This document shows positions 17,857-27,241 of a DNA stretch of 64,000 bases, piece after piece. Source of the stretch: Exilibacterium sp. (GTDB lineage Bacteria > Pseudomonadota > Gammaproteobacteria > Pseudomonadales > Cellvibrionaceae). The stretch covers positions 1 to 64,000 of the forward strand of contig JANQMH010000034.1 in assembly GCA_028280195.1 (NCBI GenBank), in the 5' to 3' direction. The first letter of the stretch is position 1, and each line of letters begins with the position of its first letter. The notes below the pieces were generated by a model. The model did no database searches, had not been told where the DNA came from, and saw nothing but the letters and a program-made list of their open reading frames with translations. The translations under genes were made by a program, and so were the position numbers.

Positions 17857-19035
17857 ATGACTGACGCAATTGTAATTGTAGGTATTGCCCGCACCGCGAT
17901 GGGCGGTATGCAGGGGGATCTGAGTGCCGTGAATGCGCCGCAGCTGGGCGCCGCCGCCATCAAAGGCGCACTGGAAAATGCCGGTGTCGAGTCCAGAGAC
18001 GTGGACGAGGTCTTAATGGGCTGCGTACTGCCTGCCGCCACCGGCCAGGCGCCGGCGCGCCAGGCTGCTCTGGGGGCCGGTCTGCCCTCCGGCGTGCCCT
18101 GTACCACTGTCAATAAAGTCTGCGGTTCCGGTATGAAAACCGTGATGATGGCCCGCGAAACCCTGCTGCTCGGCAACGCCGATATCGTGGTTGCCGGCGG
18201 TATGGAGAGTATGAGCAATGCGCCCTATATGCTGCCGAAGGCCAGGGCCGGCTACCGCCTCGGCCATGGCGAAGTTCTCGATCATATGTTTACCGACGGC
18301 CTGCAGGATGCTTATGAAGGTAATCTGATGGGCAGTTTTGCCGAGGCGACCGCGCAAAAATACCAGTTTAGCCGCGAGTCGCAGGACGACTACGCTATCG
18401 AGTCACTGGCGCGGGCCAATGCCGCGATCGAAGCCGGCAAGTTCAAGCGCGAGATTGCGCCGGTGGTGGTCAAAACCCGCAAGGGCGAGATAACGGTGGA
18501 AACCGATGAGCAGCCCGGCAATGCGCGACCGGAGAAAATTCCCCAGTTAAAGCCGGCCTTTGCCAAAGACGGCACCGTCACCGCGGCCAATTCCAGCTCG
18601 ATCTCCGATGGCGCCGCGGCGCTGGTAATGATGCGCGAGTCCGAGGCGCAGAAGTGCGGCCTCAAGCCGCTGGCGGTTATCCGCGGCCAGGCCCAGCACG
18701 CCCACGAGCCGCAGTGGTTTACCACGGCGCCGGTCGGCGCCATGCAGAAGCTGCTGCAACAGGTCAGCTGGACGGTCAACGATGTCGACCTGTTCGAAAT
18801 CAATGAAGCCTTTGCCACCGTGACCATGGCGGCCATGAAGGATCTGGATATTCCCCACGACAAGGTCAACGTGCACGGCGGCGCCTGTGCGCTGGGCCAT
18901 CCCCTGGGTGCCTCCGGTGCGCGTATCCTGGTGACCCTGCTGGCGGCGCTGGAGACCTACGATAAAAAGACCGGTATTGCCAGTCTGTGTATCGGCGGCG
19001 GCGAAGCTACGGCGGTGGCTATCGAAAGGCTTTGA
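17857..19035 (+). CDS. Acetyl-CoA C-acyltransferase (thiolase)
   Basis: Thiolase of 392 aa catalysing reversible Claisen condensation or thiolysis of acyl-CoA (beta-oxidation or acetoacetyl-CoA metabolism). The nucleophilic Cys89 is in NKVCGSGMK, the conserved NEAF motif is present, His is in GGACALGHPLGASGAR, and the second Cys is in SLCIGGGEATAVAIE. The C-terminal box reads GGGEATA rather than the usual GGGMGTA-like form. Start at 17857 is favoured by TGGAG upstream and by the MTDAIVIVGIARTAMG N-terminus; the frame opens 24 nt earlier. Sequence alone does not separate biosynthetic from degradative thiolases. Confidence 0.94.
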   Translation: MTDAIVIVGIARTAMGGMQGDLSAVNAPQLGAAAIKGALENAGVESRDVDEVLMGCVLPAATGQAPARQAALGAGLPSGVPCTTVNKVCGSGMKTVMMARETLLLGNADIVVAGGMESMSNAPYMLPKARAGYRLGHGEVLDHMFTDGLQDAYEGNLMGSFAEATAQKYQFSRESQDDYAIESLARANAAIEAGKFKREIAPVVVKTRKGEITVETDEQPGNARPEKIPQLKPAFAKDGTVTAANSSSISDGAAALVMMRESEAQKCGLKPLAVIRGQAQHAHEPQWFTTAPVGAMQKLLQQVSWTVNDVDLFEINEAFATVTMAAMKDLDIPHDKVNVHGGACALGHPLGASGARILVTLLAALETYDKKTGIASLCIGGGEATAVAIERL

Positions 19036-19073
19036 TGTAGTTGCTGGTCGCTAGTGTCAACAGGCCCTAGTGG
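19036..19073. repeat. Decayed heptamer-period repeat, GTNNCTA type (copy 3)
   Basis: GTTGCTG, GTCGCTA and GTGTCAA run in 7-bp register from about 19040, followed by TAGTGGT and TAGTTGA nearer 19066. The words match those at 3096-3263 and 9168-9218, but pairing is poor. It lies between the convergent thiolase and dolP genes. Confidence 0.55.
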
Positions 19074-19648
19074 TTAGTTGATGTATTCGATTGCTTTTAC
19101 TACTTTTTGGACGCCGCCGGTGGAGCGCGCTACCTCCGCCGCGCGGTCGGCCTCCGCTTGTGATAGCAGCCCCATTAGAAATACGGTGCCGTTTTCGGTA
19201 ACCACCTTGACGCGGCTGGCGTTGACGTCGCGGTGTGTCATCAGCTTGGTCTTGACCTTTGTCGTCAGCCAGCTGTCGTTGGTACGCGCCAGCAGCGAGA
19301 GTCTTCCCTGTACCTGCAGTTCGTTGTATACCTGTCTGACTTTGGGCACTTTCGCCACCGTGTCGCTGGCCAGCTGGCGCAGCTCGGGCGATGACACCTG
19401 GCCGGTCAGCAGCACCACACCGTTGTAGCTGGTGACGTTGATGTGGGCCCTTTCCAGCGAGGCGTGCGCCTTTTTGATATTCACCGCAGCGATGGTTTCC
19501 AGCCGCTGGTCATCGATGTAGGTACCGAAAGTGCGCTTGCCCGGGTTGGGTTTGATCGGCCCGTCCGAGGTGGCATTGATCACTGAAACGCAGCCGCCGG
19601 CGATCAGGCAGGTGGTGACTATTCCCAGCGTAAAAAGCGTTTTCAACA

Positions 19649-19649
<1 letters not shown>
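19074..19649 (-). CDS. dolP: Outer-membrane lipoprotein with two BON domains (DolP/YraP)
   Basis: Lipoprotein of 191 aa. The signal peptide ends in lipobox IAGGC (Cys20). Two BON domains follow at about 45-115 (NVTSYNGVVLLTGQV) and 120-190 (KVVTENGTVFLMGLLSQAEAD), each with the conserved Gly-Val-(Val/Phe)-Leu-x-Gly core. In E. coli, DolP binds anionic phospholipid at division sites and supports outer-membrane integrity. The ATG overlaps the diaA stop by one base, so coupling is likely. It is the last gene of the lpoA-yraN-diaA-dolP unit. Confidence 0.95.
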
Positions 19650-20263
<614 letters not shown>

Positions 20264-20665
20264 TCAACCATAGGCACTGAATGCGTCCTGCAGCCATTGC
20301 GTCTTTACCGCCGCCTCAGTCTGGCCGTCAATGCCATCGCCGCTTGCGCGATCCATTGCCAGCACATCGAAGCGGCAGCTGACTTTTTCCGTCAGGCCCT
20401 CGCTTTGCAGATAGTACTTGGCGGCGCGAATGATTTTTTGCTGCTTTCTGGGGGTGACCGTTTCTGCCGCGGTGCCGTAGTCCGGATTGTCGCGGAAGCG
20501 TACCTCGACAAAAACCAGTGTATCCCCGTCGCGCATAATTAAATCAATTTCGCCCATTTTGCAACGGTAGTTTTGCTTTACAGTGAGCAGGCCGCGTGCG
20601 CTGAGGTATCGCTGGGCCTGCCGTTCGGCCCGGTCACCGCGGGTTTTGCCGGCTTCAGTTGACAT
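20264..20665 (-). CDS. yraN: UPF0102 family protein YraN
   Basis: Protein of 133 aa with a restriction-endonuclease-like core (GEIDLIMRDGDTLVFVEVRFR, about 44-65) carrying the E-D-ExK-like constellation in which Arg or Lys follows EV. The family is predicted to act on DNA, but its role is not established. The start at 20665 overlaps the end of lpoA by 11 bp; the frame opens further upstream, but only inside lpoA. Confidence 0.92.
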   Translation of the reverse strand: MSTEAGKTRGDRAERQAQRYLSARGLLTVKQNYRCKMGEIDLIMRDGDTLVFVEVRFRDNPDYGTAAETVTPRKQQKIIRAAKYYLQSEGLTEKVSCRFDVLAMDRASGDGIDGQTEAAVKTQWLQDAFSAYG

Positions 20666-22502
20666 AACTCCCCGACACCACCACCGGCAACGGCCGTGCC
20701 AGCCCTCTGCGCATCTGCGCCCAGACCTGCTCGCGCTCGATCTTTTTGTTGGCCAGCAGTCGCAGCGCACCGGTGGCGCCGTAGAAGCGTGCCTGCGGCA
20801 CCTGGTCGAGTTGTTTCAGGCGCGGGTACAGGCGGTAGGCGTCCACGCCCATGGCATAGAGGTTGTGAAACGCCGGTGCCGGCCTGGCGGTTTCGGTGAC
20901 CGAGCGCTTTTCCGCACTCTGTGTCTCGAACACCCAGGGCAGGGTGCTGAACTTGATACCCTCCAGATCGCCGTCGCTTTTTTTGTCGGCCACACCGCTG
21001 TAGATATGGCTGGTGGCGTAAACCGGCAGATCGCCGGCAAAGTAGTAGGCCAGGGTCGGCTTCAGCTGGCGTGCTTCCGGTGGATTGGCAATCAGGAAGA
21101 TCATATCGATATCGCGCCGCCGGCGCTCCTCGAACTCCAGCGGCACACCCACGCCCAGGCGCTGGCGCAGGCGCCGGGCGCGCTGGCTGCTGTGCTCGAC
21201 ATGCAGGGCGTTCTTGATCACCTGGGCGTAGCTGGCCTGGTTGGCAAAGCGGCTGTCTTCCACCACTGCGCCGCCGAGGTTTTGCCACTCGTCGTAGAAT
21301 GCCCGGGCGCCGCGGTCTCCCAGCGGGCTGGCGGGGCCGAGAATCATGGCCTGGCGGTGCCCTTCGAGCCAGGCGCGGCGCGCCGCCTGGCGGGCCTCGT
21401 CTTCGATGGCCAGACCGAACTGGTAGAGCCCGGCGGCGAACAGGCCGTCCGATTCGATATTGTTCATCGCCAGGGTCGGCACCGGCAGCGCCTCGCGCTG
21501 ATTGAGCACGGTGAGGTTGTCTTTGACCAGGGGGCCGACGATCATTTCCGCGCCGTCGGCCACGGCGCGGTCGTAAACACTGTTGATGTCCTCCTCGCTG
21601 GTATCGTACAGGCGCACTATCGGGATGCTGCCGCGGTGCTGGTAGGCCTGATAGTAGGCGGCGAAGAAGCCGTTGCGAATGGCCTTGCCGGCCTTGGCCC
21701 ATTTGCCCTGGGAGGGCAGCAGCAGCGCGATCTGCGCCGGGCGCTCCTCGACCAGCTGCCGCAGCAGCTGCAGGTCGTTGGGCAGGCGCAGGCTGGCCGG
21801 GTGCTCCGGCCACAGTGCAATCCACTGGTCCACTTTGGTGAGCTGGCGCTCGAGGTCGGTCTGGTTGTTCTTGCTGAGCGCGGCCAGGTTGTACCAGCCT
21901 TTCAGCAGCGGGTCGGGTTCCGAGCGGCTGAGGTATTGCAGCTGCTGCATCGGCAGGGTCATCAGGGTCTGCCAGATGGCGTCCTGGTTGCTGTCACCGG
22001 CCTCGGTTTCCAGCAGCAGGTCGGCCAGCTCCAGGCGCTCGCGCACGCTGGCGGTAGCCTCGCCGAGCAGGGCAAACAGCTCGGCGCGCCGCTGCCGCAG
22101 CTCTGTGGCCGCCTCGGCCTCCAGGGTCGGCCACAGCTGTTCCAGGCGCTGGCTTTTGAGAATGCGCTGGGCCAGAAAGTAGGCGTCGTCGGCCATGGCG
22201 ATGGCGCTGAACAGGCGGGTGTAGGTGACAAACTCCGCATCGCTGAGCACCGCGGCGTCGATGGAGGCCAGCAGGTTGCGCGCCCAGTCGCTGTCGCCCT
22301 GCTGGTAGAGCAGGGCGGCGGTGCGCAGGTATATCTGTTCTTTTTGCGGGGAGGCGCTGGCCTGCGCCTGCTCCAGCATCTGCTGTATCTGTTGCAGATC
22401 AACGGCAGGGGGGGGCTGCTGCGAACCCGGCTGCTGCGGGCTGGTGCCACAGCCGCTTATAATGATCGCCAGGCACAGCGCGACGGCCGGCAGTTGTTTC
22501 AT
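20655..22502 (-). CDS. lpoA: Penicillin-binding protein activator LpoA
   Basis: Outer-membrane lipoprotein that reaches through the peptidoglycan to stimulate PBP1A. At 615 aa it has lipobox ISGC (Cys18), a Gln/Pro-rich linker, an N-terminal helical TPR-like domain (about 35-260) and a C-terminal periplasmic-binding-protein-like domain (about 265-600, with IALLLPSQGKWAKAGKAIRNG and MIVGPLVKDN). Both length and architecture match the family. It is divergent from rsmI with 80 bp between the start codons, as in many gammaproteobacteria. Confidence 0.95.
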   Translation of the reverse strand: MKQLPAVALCLAIIISGCGTSPQQPGSQQPPPAVDLQQIQQMLEQAQASASPQKEQIYLRTAALLYQQGDSDWARNLLASIDAAVLSDAEFVTYTRLFSAIAMADDAYFLAQRILKSQRLEQLWPTLEAEAATELRQRRAELFALLGEATASVRERLELADLLLETEAGDSNQDAIWQTLMTLPMQQLQYLSRSEPDPLLKGWYNLAALSKNNQTDLERQLTKVDQWIALWPEHPASLRLPNDLQLLRQLVEERPAQIALLLPSQGKWAKAGKAIRNGFFAAYYQAYQHRGSIPIVRLYDTSEEDINSVYDRAVADGAEMIVGPLVKDNLTVLNQREALPVPTLAMNNIESDGLFAAGLYQFGLAIEDEARQAARRAWLEGHRQAMILGPASPLGDRGARAFYDEWQNLGGAVVEDSRFANQASYAQVIKNALHVEHSSQRARRLRQRLGVGVPLEFEERRRRDIDMIFLIANPPEARQLKPTLAYYFAGDLPVYATSHIYSGVADKKSDGDLEGIKFSTLPWVFETQSAEKRSVTETARPAPAFHNLYAMGVDAYRLYPRLKQLDQVPQARFYGATGALRLLANKKIEREQVWAQMRRGLARPLPVVVSGSYVN

Positions 22503-22582
22503 GGTTGGGTAATCTCCTGAACCTGCTTTTAATGTCGCCGATCTGTGGTTTTCGATCTTCAGTCTCCGGCAAGGTTCTGTCT

Positions 22583-23434
22583 ATGGCCAATACAAACCTG
22601 AACACCGCGACGCTTTATGTGGTGGCGACACCCATAGGCAATTTGGCCGATATGGTACCGCGAGCGGTGGAAACTCTTCAAACGGTAGATATCATCGCCG
22701 CAGAGGATACCCGTCACAGCGCCCGCCTGCTGGAACATTTTCACATAACCACGCCCATGCTGGCCTATCACGATCACAGCGACGAGCGGCAGCTGCAGCG
22801 GCTGGTAGAGCGCCTGCTCAGCGGCCAGCGAGTGGCGCTGATTGCCGATGCCGGCACGCCGCTGGTTTCCGACCCCGGCTTCCGGCTGGTGCGGGCGGCG
22901 CGCCGGGCGGGTATCGCGGTAGTGCCGATTCCCGGGCCCTGTGCGCTGATAGCGGCGCTGAGCGCGGCGGGCCTGCCCTCGGACCGCTTTGCCTTCGAGG
23001 GCTTTTTACCGGCCAGGGCCGGGCAGCGGCGCGGGCGCCTGGAGACCCTGGCGGCTGAGGACAGGACACTGATTTTCTACGAGGCGCCGCATCGGCTGGC
23101 GGCCTGCCTCGACGATATGGCAGCGGTGTTCGGCGGCGGGCGCGAGGCAGTGCTGGCGCGCGAGCTGACCAAGGCCTATGAAACCATTCGCGCCGGCAGC
23201 CTGCGCGAGCTGCAGCAGTTTGTCGGCGCCGACGGCAATCAGCAGCGCGGTGAAATCGTGCTGCTGGTGCGCGCGGCAGCGGGCGCTGAGCGGCAGGTGA
23301 GCGCGGAGACGGAACGGGTGATGGGGGTGTTGCTGGCGGAGCTTTCGGTCAGGCAGGCGGCGAGTCTGGGCGCGAAAATAACCGGGGTTAAAAAGAATTT
23401 ACTTTACCAGTGGGCGCTGGGGCGGTCGGGCTAG
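22583..23434 (+). CDS. rsmI: 16S rRNA (cytidine-1402 2'-O)-methyltransferase
   Basis: SAM-dependent enzyme modifying C1402 in the ribosomal P site together with RsmH, which is also encoded in this window. At 283 aa it belongs to the tetrapyrrole-methylase fold: LYVVATPIGNLADM (about 10-23), AAEDTRHSARLL, LIADAGTPLVSDPG and VVPIPGPCALIAALSAAGLP. AAGG precedes the ATG at 22583; the longer frame from 22505 runs into the lpoA promoter region. It converges on the TonB receptor gene with only 16 bp between the stops. Confidence 0.97.
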   Translation: MANTNLNTATLYVVATPIGNLADMVPRAVETLQTVDIIAAEDTRHSARLLEHFHITTPMLAYHDHSDERQLQRLVERLLSGQRVALIADAGTPLVSDPGFRLVRAARRAGIAVVPIPGPCALIAALSAAGLPSDRFAFEGFLPARAGQRRGRLETLAAEDRTLIFYEAPHRLAACLDDMAAVFGGGREAVLARELTKAYETIRAGSLRELQQFVGADGNQQRGEIVLLVRAAAGAERQVSAETERVMGVLLAELSVRQAASLGAKITGVKKNLLYQWALGRSG

Positions 23435-23450
23435 GCTGGTTACCGGCCTG

Positions 23451-25853
23451 TTAAAACCTGACCGTCCCCTGCAATGCCAGACTGCGCGGCCGATCGAAAA
23501 AAGCGTAGTAAACGGTGCCGGTGCCGCCGGTCAGGGTAGCCGACACCGGCGCGCTGTTGCCGAAAGACATCACTGCCTCGTCGGTGAGGTTATTGCCCAC
23601 CAGCGCCAGTTCCCAGTCACCGCCGTTGCCGCTCAGCGCCAGGCGGATATTGACCTTGGTGTAGGACGATTGCCGCAGCCGCGGGTCGAGGGTCGGCGAA
23701 ACCAGGTAGTCGTCGCTATAGATCAGATCCACGACAGTGTGCAGTTCCAGGCCGGCGCCGAGTGCATGCAGGTAGTCGGCGCTGAGGCCGGCCTGTATCT
23801 CGGGGGTAAACTCCCGGGTTTGCCCGGCCAGATCGCACAGCCCCGGGAACTCGGGGTTGTTGGGGGTCTGGCCGAAGTAGCACTGGGCGTTGGGAAAGCT
23901 GTCGTATTCGAAATCCAGATAGGCCATCGCGCCGACCAGGGTCAGTTGATCGGAGGCCCGCCAGCGGCCGTCCAGTTCCAGGCCGTAAATCGAGGCGCCG
24001 CCGGCGTTGGTGACATTAAAACCCAGGGTGCCGTCGAACTGGCTGGTCTGCAGGTCGTCGAACTCGGTGAAAAAAAGCGCCGTATTGAATTCTGCCGCGC
24101 CCTCTGCCAGGGTAAACTTGCCACCCAGCTCCAGACTTTGCGCCCGCTCCTCCTGGTACTCGAACACGCCCTGCAGGTCGACGATGCCGCCCTGCAGGGC
24201 ATTCACCACACTGCTGTCGGGGTGGGCGTTGGAGCGCACATCGAAGCCGCCGGCCTTGAAGCCGGTGGTGTAGGTGGCATAGAGCATGGCGCTGTCGGCC
24301 CAGGCCGGCAGGGCGCTGTGGGCGACAATGTGCTGGTAGGTTAGCAGCGGGGTGAAAGCGGTCTCTGCACGGCTGTCTGCGATGCCGGCATAGGGCTCGA
24401 TCTTAAACAGCCCGTAGAGGGCGTTCAACAGGTCCGCCGGCGTGCCCAGCGGCACTTCGTCACCGCTGGCATCGACATGAAACTGACGCCTGGATGCGTC
24501 TTTTTCCTCGCGGGTGAAGCGCCCGCCGACAGTCAGCCGGTTGCCGTCATCGATATTCCAGGTCAGTTGGGCGAACAGCGCCCATAAGTCGCTGTCCTGG
24601 CTGAACTCGCGCCGCGTAGCGGTGCCGGCCAGCGCAGCGGCGGCACCGCCGGTGGCGCCCGCCAGCGCTGCCGGCAGCAGACTGTCGACGGGTATGTTAA
24701 TGGAATCCTCGAAGTCCAGTTCGCTGGTTTGATAGAACAGGCCGGCGATATAGTCGAGTTTGGCATCCTCCGGTGACGTCAGGCGGATCTCCTGGCTGAA
24801 CTGCTCGAAATCCTCCACCGTATCGGCCTCGAAAATCACGGCGCCGGTAAAATCGCAATCGCACAGTTCCTTATACGTATAGCCGTTATAGGCCGATACC
24901 AGCGTCAGGGTGCTGTCGCCGAGCTGGTGGTCGATGGTCAGGGTGAGATTGTCCGTATCGTTATCACTGCTATCGCCGTTGGACTGGCGGCGGAAATCCT
25001 GCCCGGTATCGAGGCTGAAACTGCCGCCCGAAAGTTGGTTGAGCCTGCTGCTGTAGGCTATGCCGCCCGGCAGCTCAGTGGGCTTGACGGTTTCCATAAA
25101 GCGCCCGCGGGTATCGAACTCGCCGCTCTCGGCTTTCAGGCCCAGGCGCCAGTCGTCGCGGGGCTGCCAGTCCAGGCTGACTCTGGCAACCCGCTCCTGT
25201 TCATCCGATTCGTCCCTGTCCAGGGTCGTATTGGTAAAATAGCCGTCGATCGAGCGCTCCATCAGTGCCAGGCGCGCCGACAGGCTCTCACTCAGCGGGC
25301 CCGACAATACCAGGCGCAGGTCGCGCTCATCCTCTTGCGGCGCGTACAGAGCGGTCAGCTGGCCTTCGAATTCCGCGGTGGGTTTGGCCGTGGTCATACT
25401 GATGGCGCCGGCAATACTGTTTTTACCGAACAGAATACTCTGGGGGCCGCGCAGCACCTCGACCCGCTGCAGGTCCATAAACGGTGCCCGTGCCAGTTGC
25501 GCGCGGCCGTAGTAAACGCCGTCCACATACTGGCCCACCGATTGCTCGAAACCCTGATTGACACCGGAACTGATCCCGCGGATGGCGATCACCGTGCCGA
25601 TGCCGGTCTGGTTCATGGTGAGATTGGGCACATAGGCGCTCATGGTCTCGAGATTGGTGATACCGGCGTCGCGCATTTTCTGCCCGGAAAGGGCATTGAC
25701 CGAGATCGGCACATCCTGGATGCCCTGCTCGCGTTTCTGTGCCGTTACCACAACTTCTTCGAGCGCGCGCGTTTCCGCAGCATGGCCTACAGCGCCGTGC
25801 AGACTGATGGCGGCAATTAACGGCGCTGCTGCCCGGCGGTAGGTCGATGTCAT
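23451..25853 (-). CDS. TonB-dependent outer-membrane receptor (second)
   Basis: Receptor of 800 aa. A signal peptide (about 1-26) is followed by the TonB-box region ALEEVVVTAQKREQ, a plug domain (PISVNALSGQKMRDAG, TVIAIRGISSG, VEVLRGPQSILFGKNSIAGAI) and a beta-barrel ending LALQGTVRF. The EEVVVTAQKR...DVPISV opening is common in marine Proteobacteria and Sphingomonads with many such receptors; substrates are mostly unassigned. The start at 25853 has AAGGTG about 6 nt upstream; a longer frame to 25892 lacks this. A lone gene without associated enzymes, so no substrate is proposed. Confidence 0.93.
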   Translation of the reverse strand: MTSTYRRAAAPLIAAISLHGAVGHAAETRALEEVVVTAQKREQGIQDVPISVNALSGQKMRDAGITNLETMSAYVPNLTMNQTGIGTVIAIRGISSGVNQGFEQSVGQYVDGVYYGRAQLARAPFMDLQRVEVLRGPQSILFGKNSIAGAISMTTAKPTAEFEGQLTALYAPQEDERDLRLVLSGPLSESLSARLALMERSIDGYFTNTTLDRDESDEQERVARVSLDWQPRDDWRLGLKAESGEFDTRGRFMETVKPTELPGGIAYSSRLNQLSGGSFSLDTGQDFRRQSNGDSSDNDTDNLTLTIDHQLGDSTLTLVSAYNGYTYKELCDCDFTGAVIFEADTVEDFEQFSQEIRLTSPEDAKLDYIAGLFYQTSELDFEDSINIPVDSLLPAALAGATGGAAAALAGTATRREFSQDSDLWALFAQLTWNIDDGNRLTVGGRFTREEKDASRRQFHVDASGDEVPLGTPADLLNALYGLFKIEPYAGIADSRAETAFTPLLTYQHIVAHSALPAWADSAMLYATYTTGFKAGGFDVRSNAHPDSSVVNALQGGIVDLQGVFEYQEERAQSLELGGKFTLAEGAAEFNTALFFTEFDDLQTSQFDGTLGFNVTNAGGASIYGLELDGRWRASDQLTLVGAMAYLDFEYDSFPNAQCYFGQTPNNPEFPGLCDLAGQTREFTPEIQAGLSADYLHALGAGLELHTVVDLIYSDDYLVSPTLDPRLRQSSYTKVNIRLALSGNGGDWELALVGNNLTDEAVMSFGNSAPVSATLTGGTGTVYYAFFDRPRSLALQGTVRF

Positions 25854-25969
25854 ATTGCACACCTTATTACTGGTCACGGGGATTTGCGCCAAATATATAG
25901 GAAAAGTAGTTGCAATTGCAGGGTTTGGCTAGCCTCCTGCAGAGCGGCCGGCACGACGCCGGGTTGTGG

Positions 25970-25997
25970 TTGCAGTTTCTGGCGGCAGGCGTTAAGG
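25970..25997 (+). promoter_or_regulatory. Candidate promoter of rnpB
   Basis: TTGCAG (25970-25975) and TTAAGG (25992-25997) lie 16 bp apart, and the -10 ends 7 nt before the predicted 5' end of RNase P RNA. The -10 is only a partial match to TATAAT. Confidence 0.4.
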
Positions 25998-26003
25998 TCT
26001 CGC

Positions 26004-26392
26004 TGTCAGAGTCGGCCCGGCAGTCGCTCCGGCGTCAGCTGCGCCATTCTCTCGAGTGTGGCGCGGCGCGGTGGGGAGGAAAGTCCGGGCTCCGCAGGGC
26101 AGGGCGCCAGGTAATTCCTGGGGGGCGTGAGCCTACGGAAAGTGCAACAGAAAGTATACCGCCAGACCGCCTGCGGGAGGTCGGGTAAGGGTGAAAAGGT
26201 GCGGTAAGAGCGCACCGCGCAGCTGGTAACAGTCTGCGGCGATGGTAAACCCCGTCCGGAGCAAGACCAAATAGGAATCCATTGGCGTGGCCCGCGCCGG
26301 ATTCGGGTAGGTTGCTAGAGGTGTGCGGTGACGCACATCCCAGATGAATGGCTGTCCACGACAGAACCCGGCTTACAGGCCGGCTCTGACTT
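26004..26392 (+). ncRNA. rnpB: RNase P RNA, bacterial type A
   Basis: Catalytic RNA that removes 5' leaders from tRNA precursors. The conserved landmarks appear in order: GAGGAAAGTCCGGGCTCC (about 26077-26094), CAGGGCAGGGCGCCAGGTAA, AGTGCAACAGAAAGTATACCGCC, GGTAAGGGTGAAA, GTGCGGTAAGAGCGCACC, CTGGTAACAG, GGAGCAAGACCAAATAGG and CGACAGAACCCGGCTTA. The ends pair as helix P1: GTCAGAG at 26004 with CTCTGAC ending at 26390, with GGCC/GGCC extending it. Type A is inferred from overall similarity to E. coli M1 RNA. Adjacency to mraZ matches Pseudomonas. Ends are uncertain by a few bases. Confidence 0.97.
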
Positions 26393-26665
26393 TCTTCGCT
26401 CTTCGCTATTGTGTGCCTTCGGCGCAAACCTGCTCAAGTGGCACTCCCTCCACCATCTCCCCACCTCAGCACCAGACTCCCTAAAGACTACATCCACGCC
26501 CAGATCTCTCCAGATTACCTTTTGCTTAAAGTATTACTTCAGGTTTACCGCCTAACCCCCTGTTTTCCCCTTTATGCCAGCAATAAAAGCCACATCTTTT
26601 AAAACATTTGCCAACCAGTTCTCGCTGAATCCCCGCCAGATCCCCGCAATCCCCTCGATTCTCAC
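26393..26665. other. Intergenic region between rnpB and the mra promoter
   Basis: No gene is supported. Short open frames here lack an SD and any family resemblance. No clear T-tract hairpin follows rnpB, so its 3' end may depend on processing. Confidence 0.5.
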
Positions 26666-26693
26666 TTGACTTTAATGCGCTCCGACTTATAGT
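26666..26693 (+). promoter_or_regulatory. Promoter of the dcw cluster (Pmra)
   Basis: TTGACT (26666-26671) and TATAGT (26688-26693), 16 bp apart, lie about 100 bp before mraZ. The MraZ-like boxes begin 10 bp after the -10, so bound MraZ would cover the transcription start. Confidence 0.65.
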
Positions 26694-26702
26694 GTGCAAA
26701 GG

Positions 26703-26757
26703 TGGAAAAAAGTGGCTAAAAGTGGTTTATAGTGGTTTTCCTGCTTGGAAAGTGGGA
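26703..26757 (+). promoter_or_regulatory. Probable MraZ operator: TGG boxes on a 10-bp grid
   Basis: TGG occurs at 26703, 26713, 26723, 26733 and 26753 (the last as TGGGA); only the 26743 position is missing. E. coli MraZ is known to bind TGGGN repeats separated by 5 nt, which is the same 10-bp phase. mraZ follows directly, so the cluster is probably autorepressed. Confidence 0.7.
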
Positions 26758-26789
26758 AAAAAGGGTTGGTTGAGGGTAGTTGAAGGTCA

Positions 26790-27233
26790 ATGTTTCTAGG
26801 TAGCCAGGCCATAAATATGGACGCCAAAGGGCGTATGGCGATACCGGCGCGCACCCGCGAGGCGCTGGCGGCTGCCTGTGACGGTCAGATTGTGGTGACC
26901 GCCCATACCGAAGAGCGCTGCCTGCTGGTCTACCCCGAACCCCAGTGGCGGGAAATACTGCCCAAAATCGAACAACTGCCCGCTTTTAACAAAGTTGCAA
27001 GGCGCGCCCAGCGGCTGCTGATCGGCTATGCCTGCGCGCTGGAAATGGATGCCAACGGCCGCATCCTGGTGCCGCCGACCTTGCGCGATTACGCCGGCCT
27101 GGAAAAAAAACTCATGCTGGTGGGGCAGGGTAAACGCCTGGAGCTATGGAGCGAGGAGCGCTGGACAGCCTGGCTGGACGAGTCTTCGGTCGACGACGAA
27201 ATGCCCGAAGAAATGCAGTCGCTGTCGTTCTAG
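26790..27233 (+). CDS. mraZ: Transcriptional regulator MraZ
   Basis: Protein of 147 aa forming a ring of SpoVT-AbrB-like domains; it represses the dcw cluster in E. coli. Two copies of the family repeat are visible: [20 protein letters not shown] (about 8-27) and [21 protein letters not shown] (about 79-99), each with the D-x-K/N-G-R core. It is the first gene of the dcw cluster, followed by rsmH 8 bp later. Confidence 0.97.
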   Translation: MFLGSQAINMDAKGRMAIPARTREALAAACDGQIVVTAHTEERCLLVYPEPQWREILPKIEQLPAFNKVARRAQRLLIGYACALEMDANGRILVPPTLRDYAGLEKKLMLVGQGKRLELWSEERWTAWLDESSVDDEMPEEMQSLSF

Positions 27234-27241
27234 GAGCTGCG

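Noticed and set aside
20583-22520. 645-codon open frame antisense to lpoA
   Set aside because: It mirrors lpoA almost exactly, shows no domain and reflects high GC in the third codon position; lpoA has full family features.
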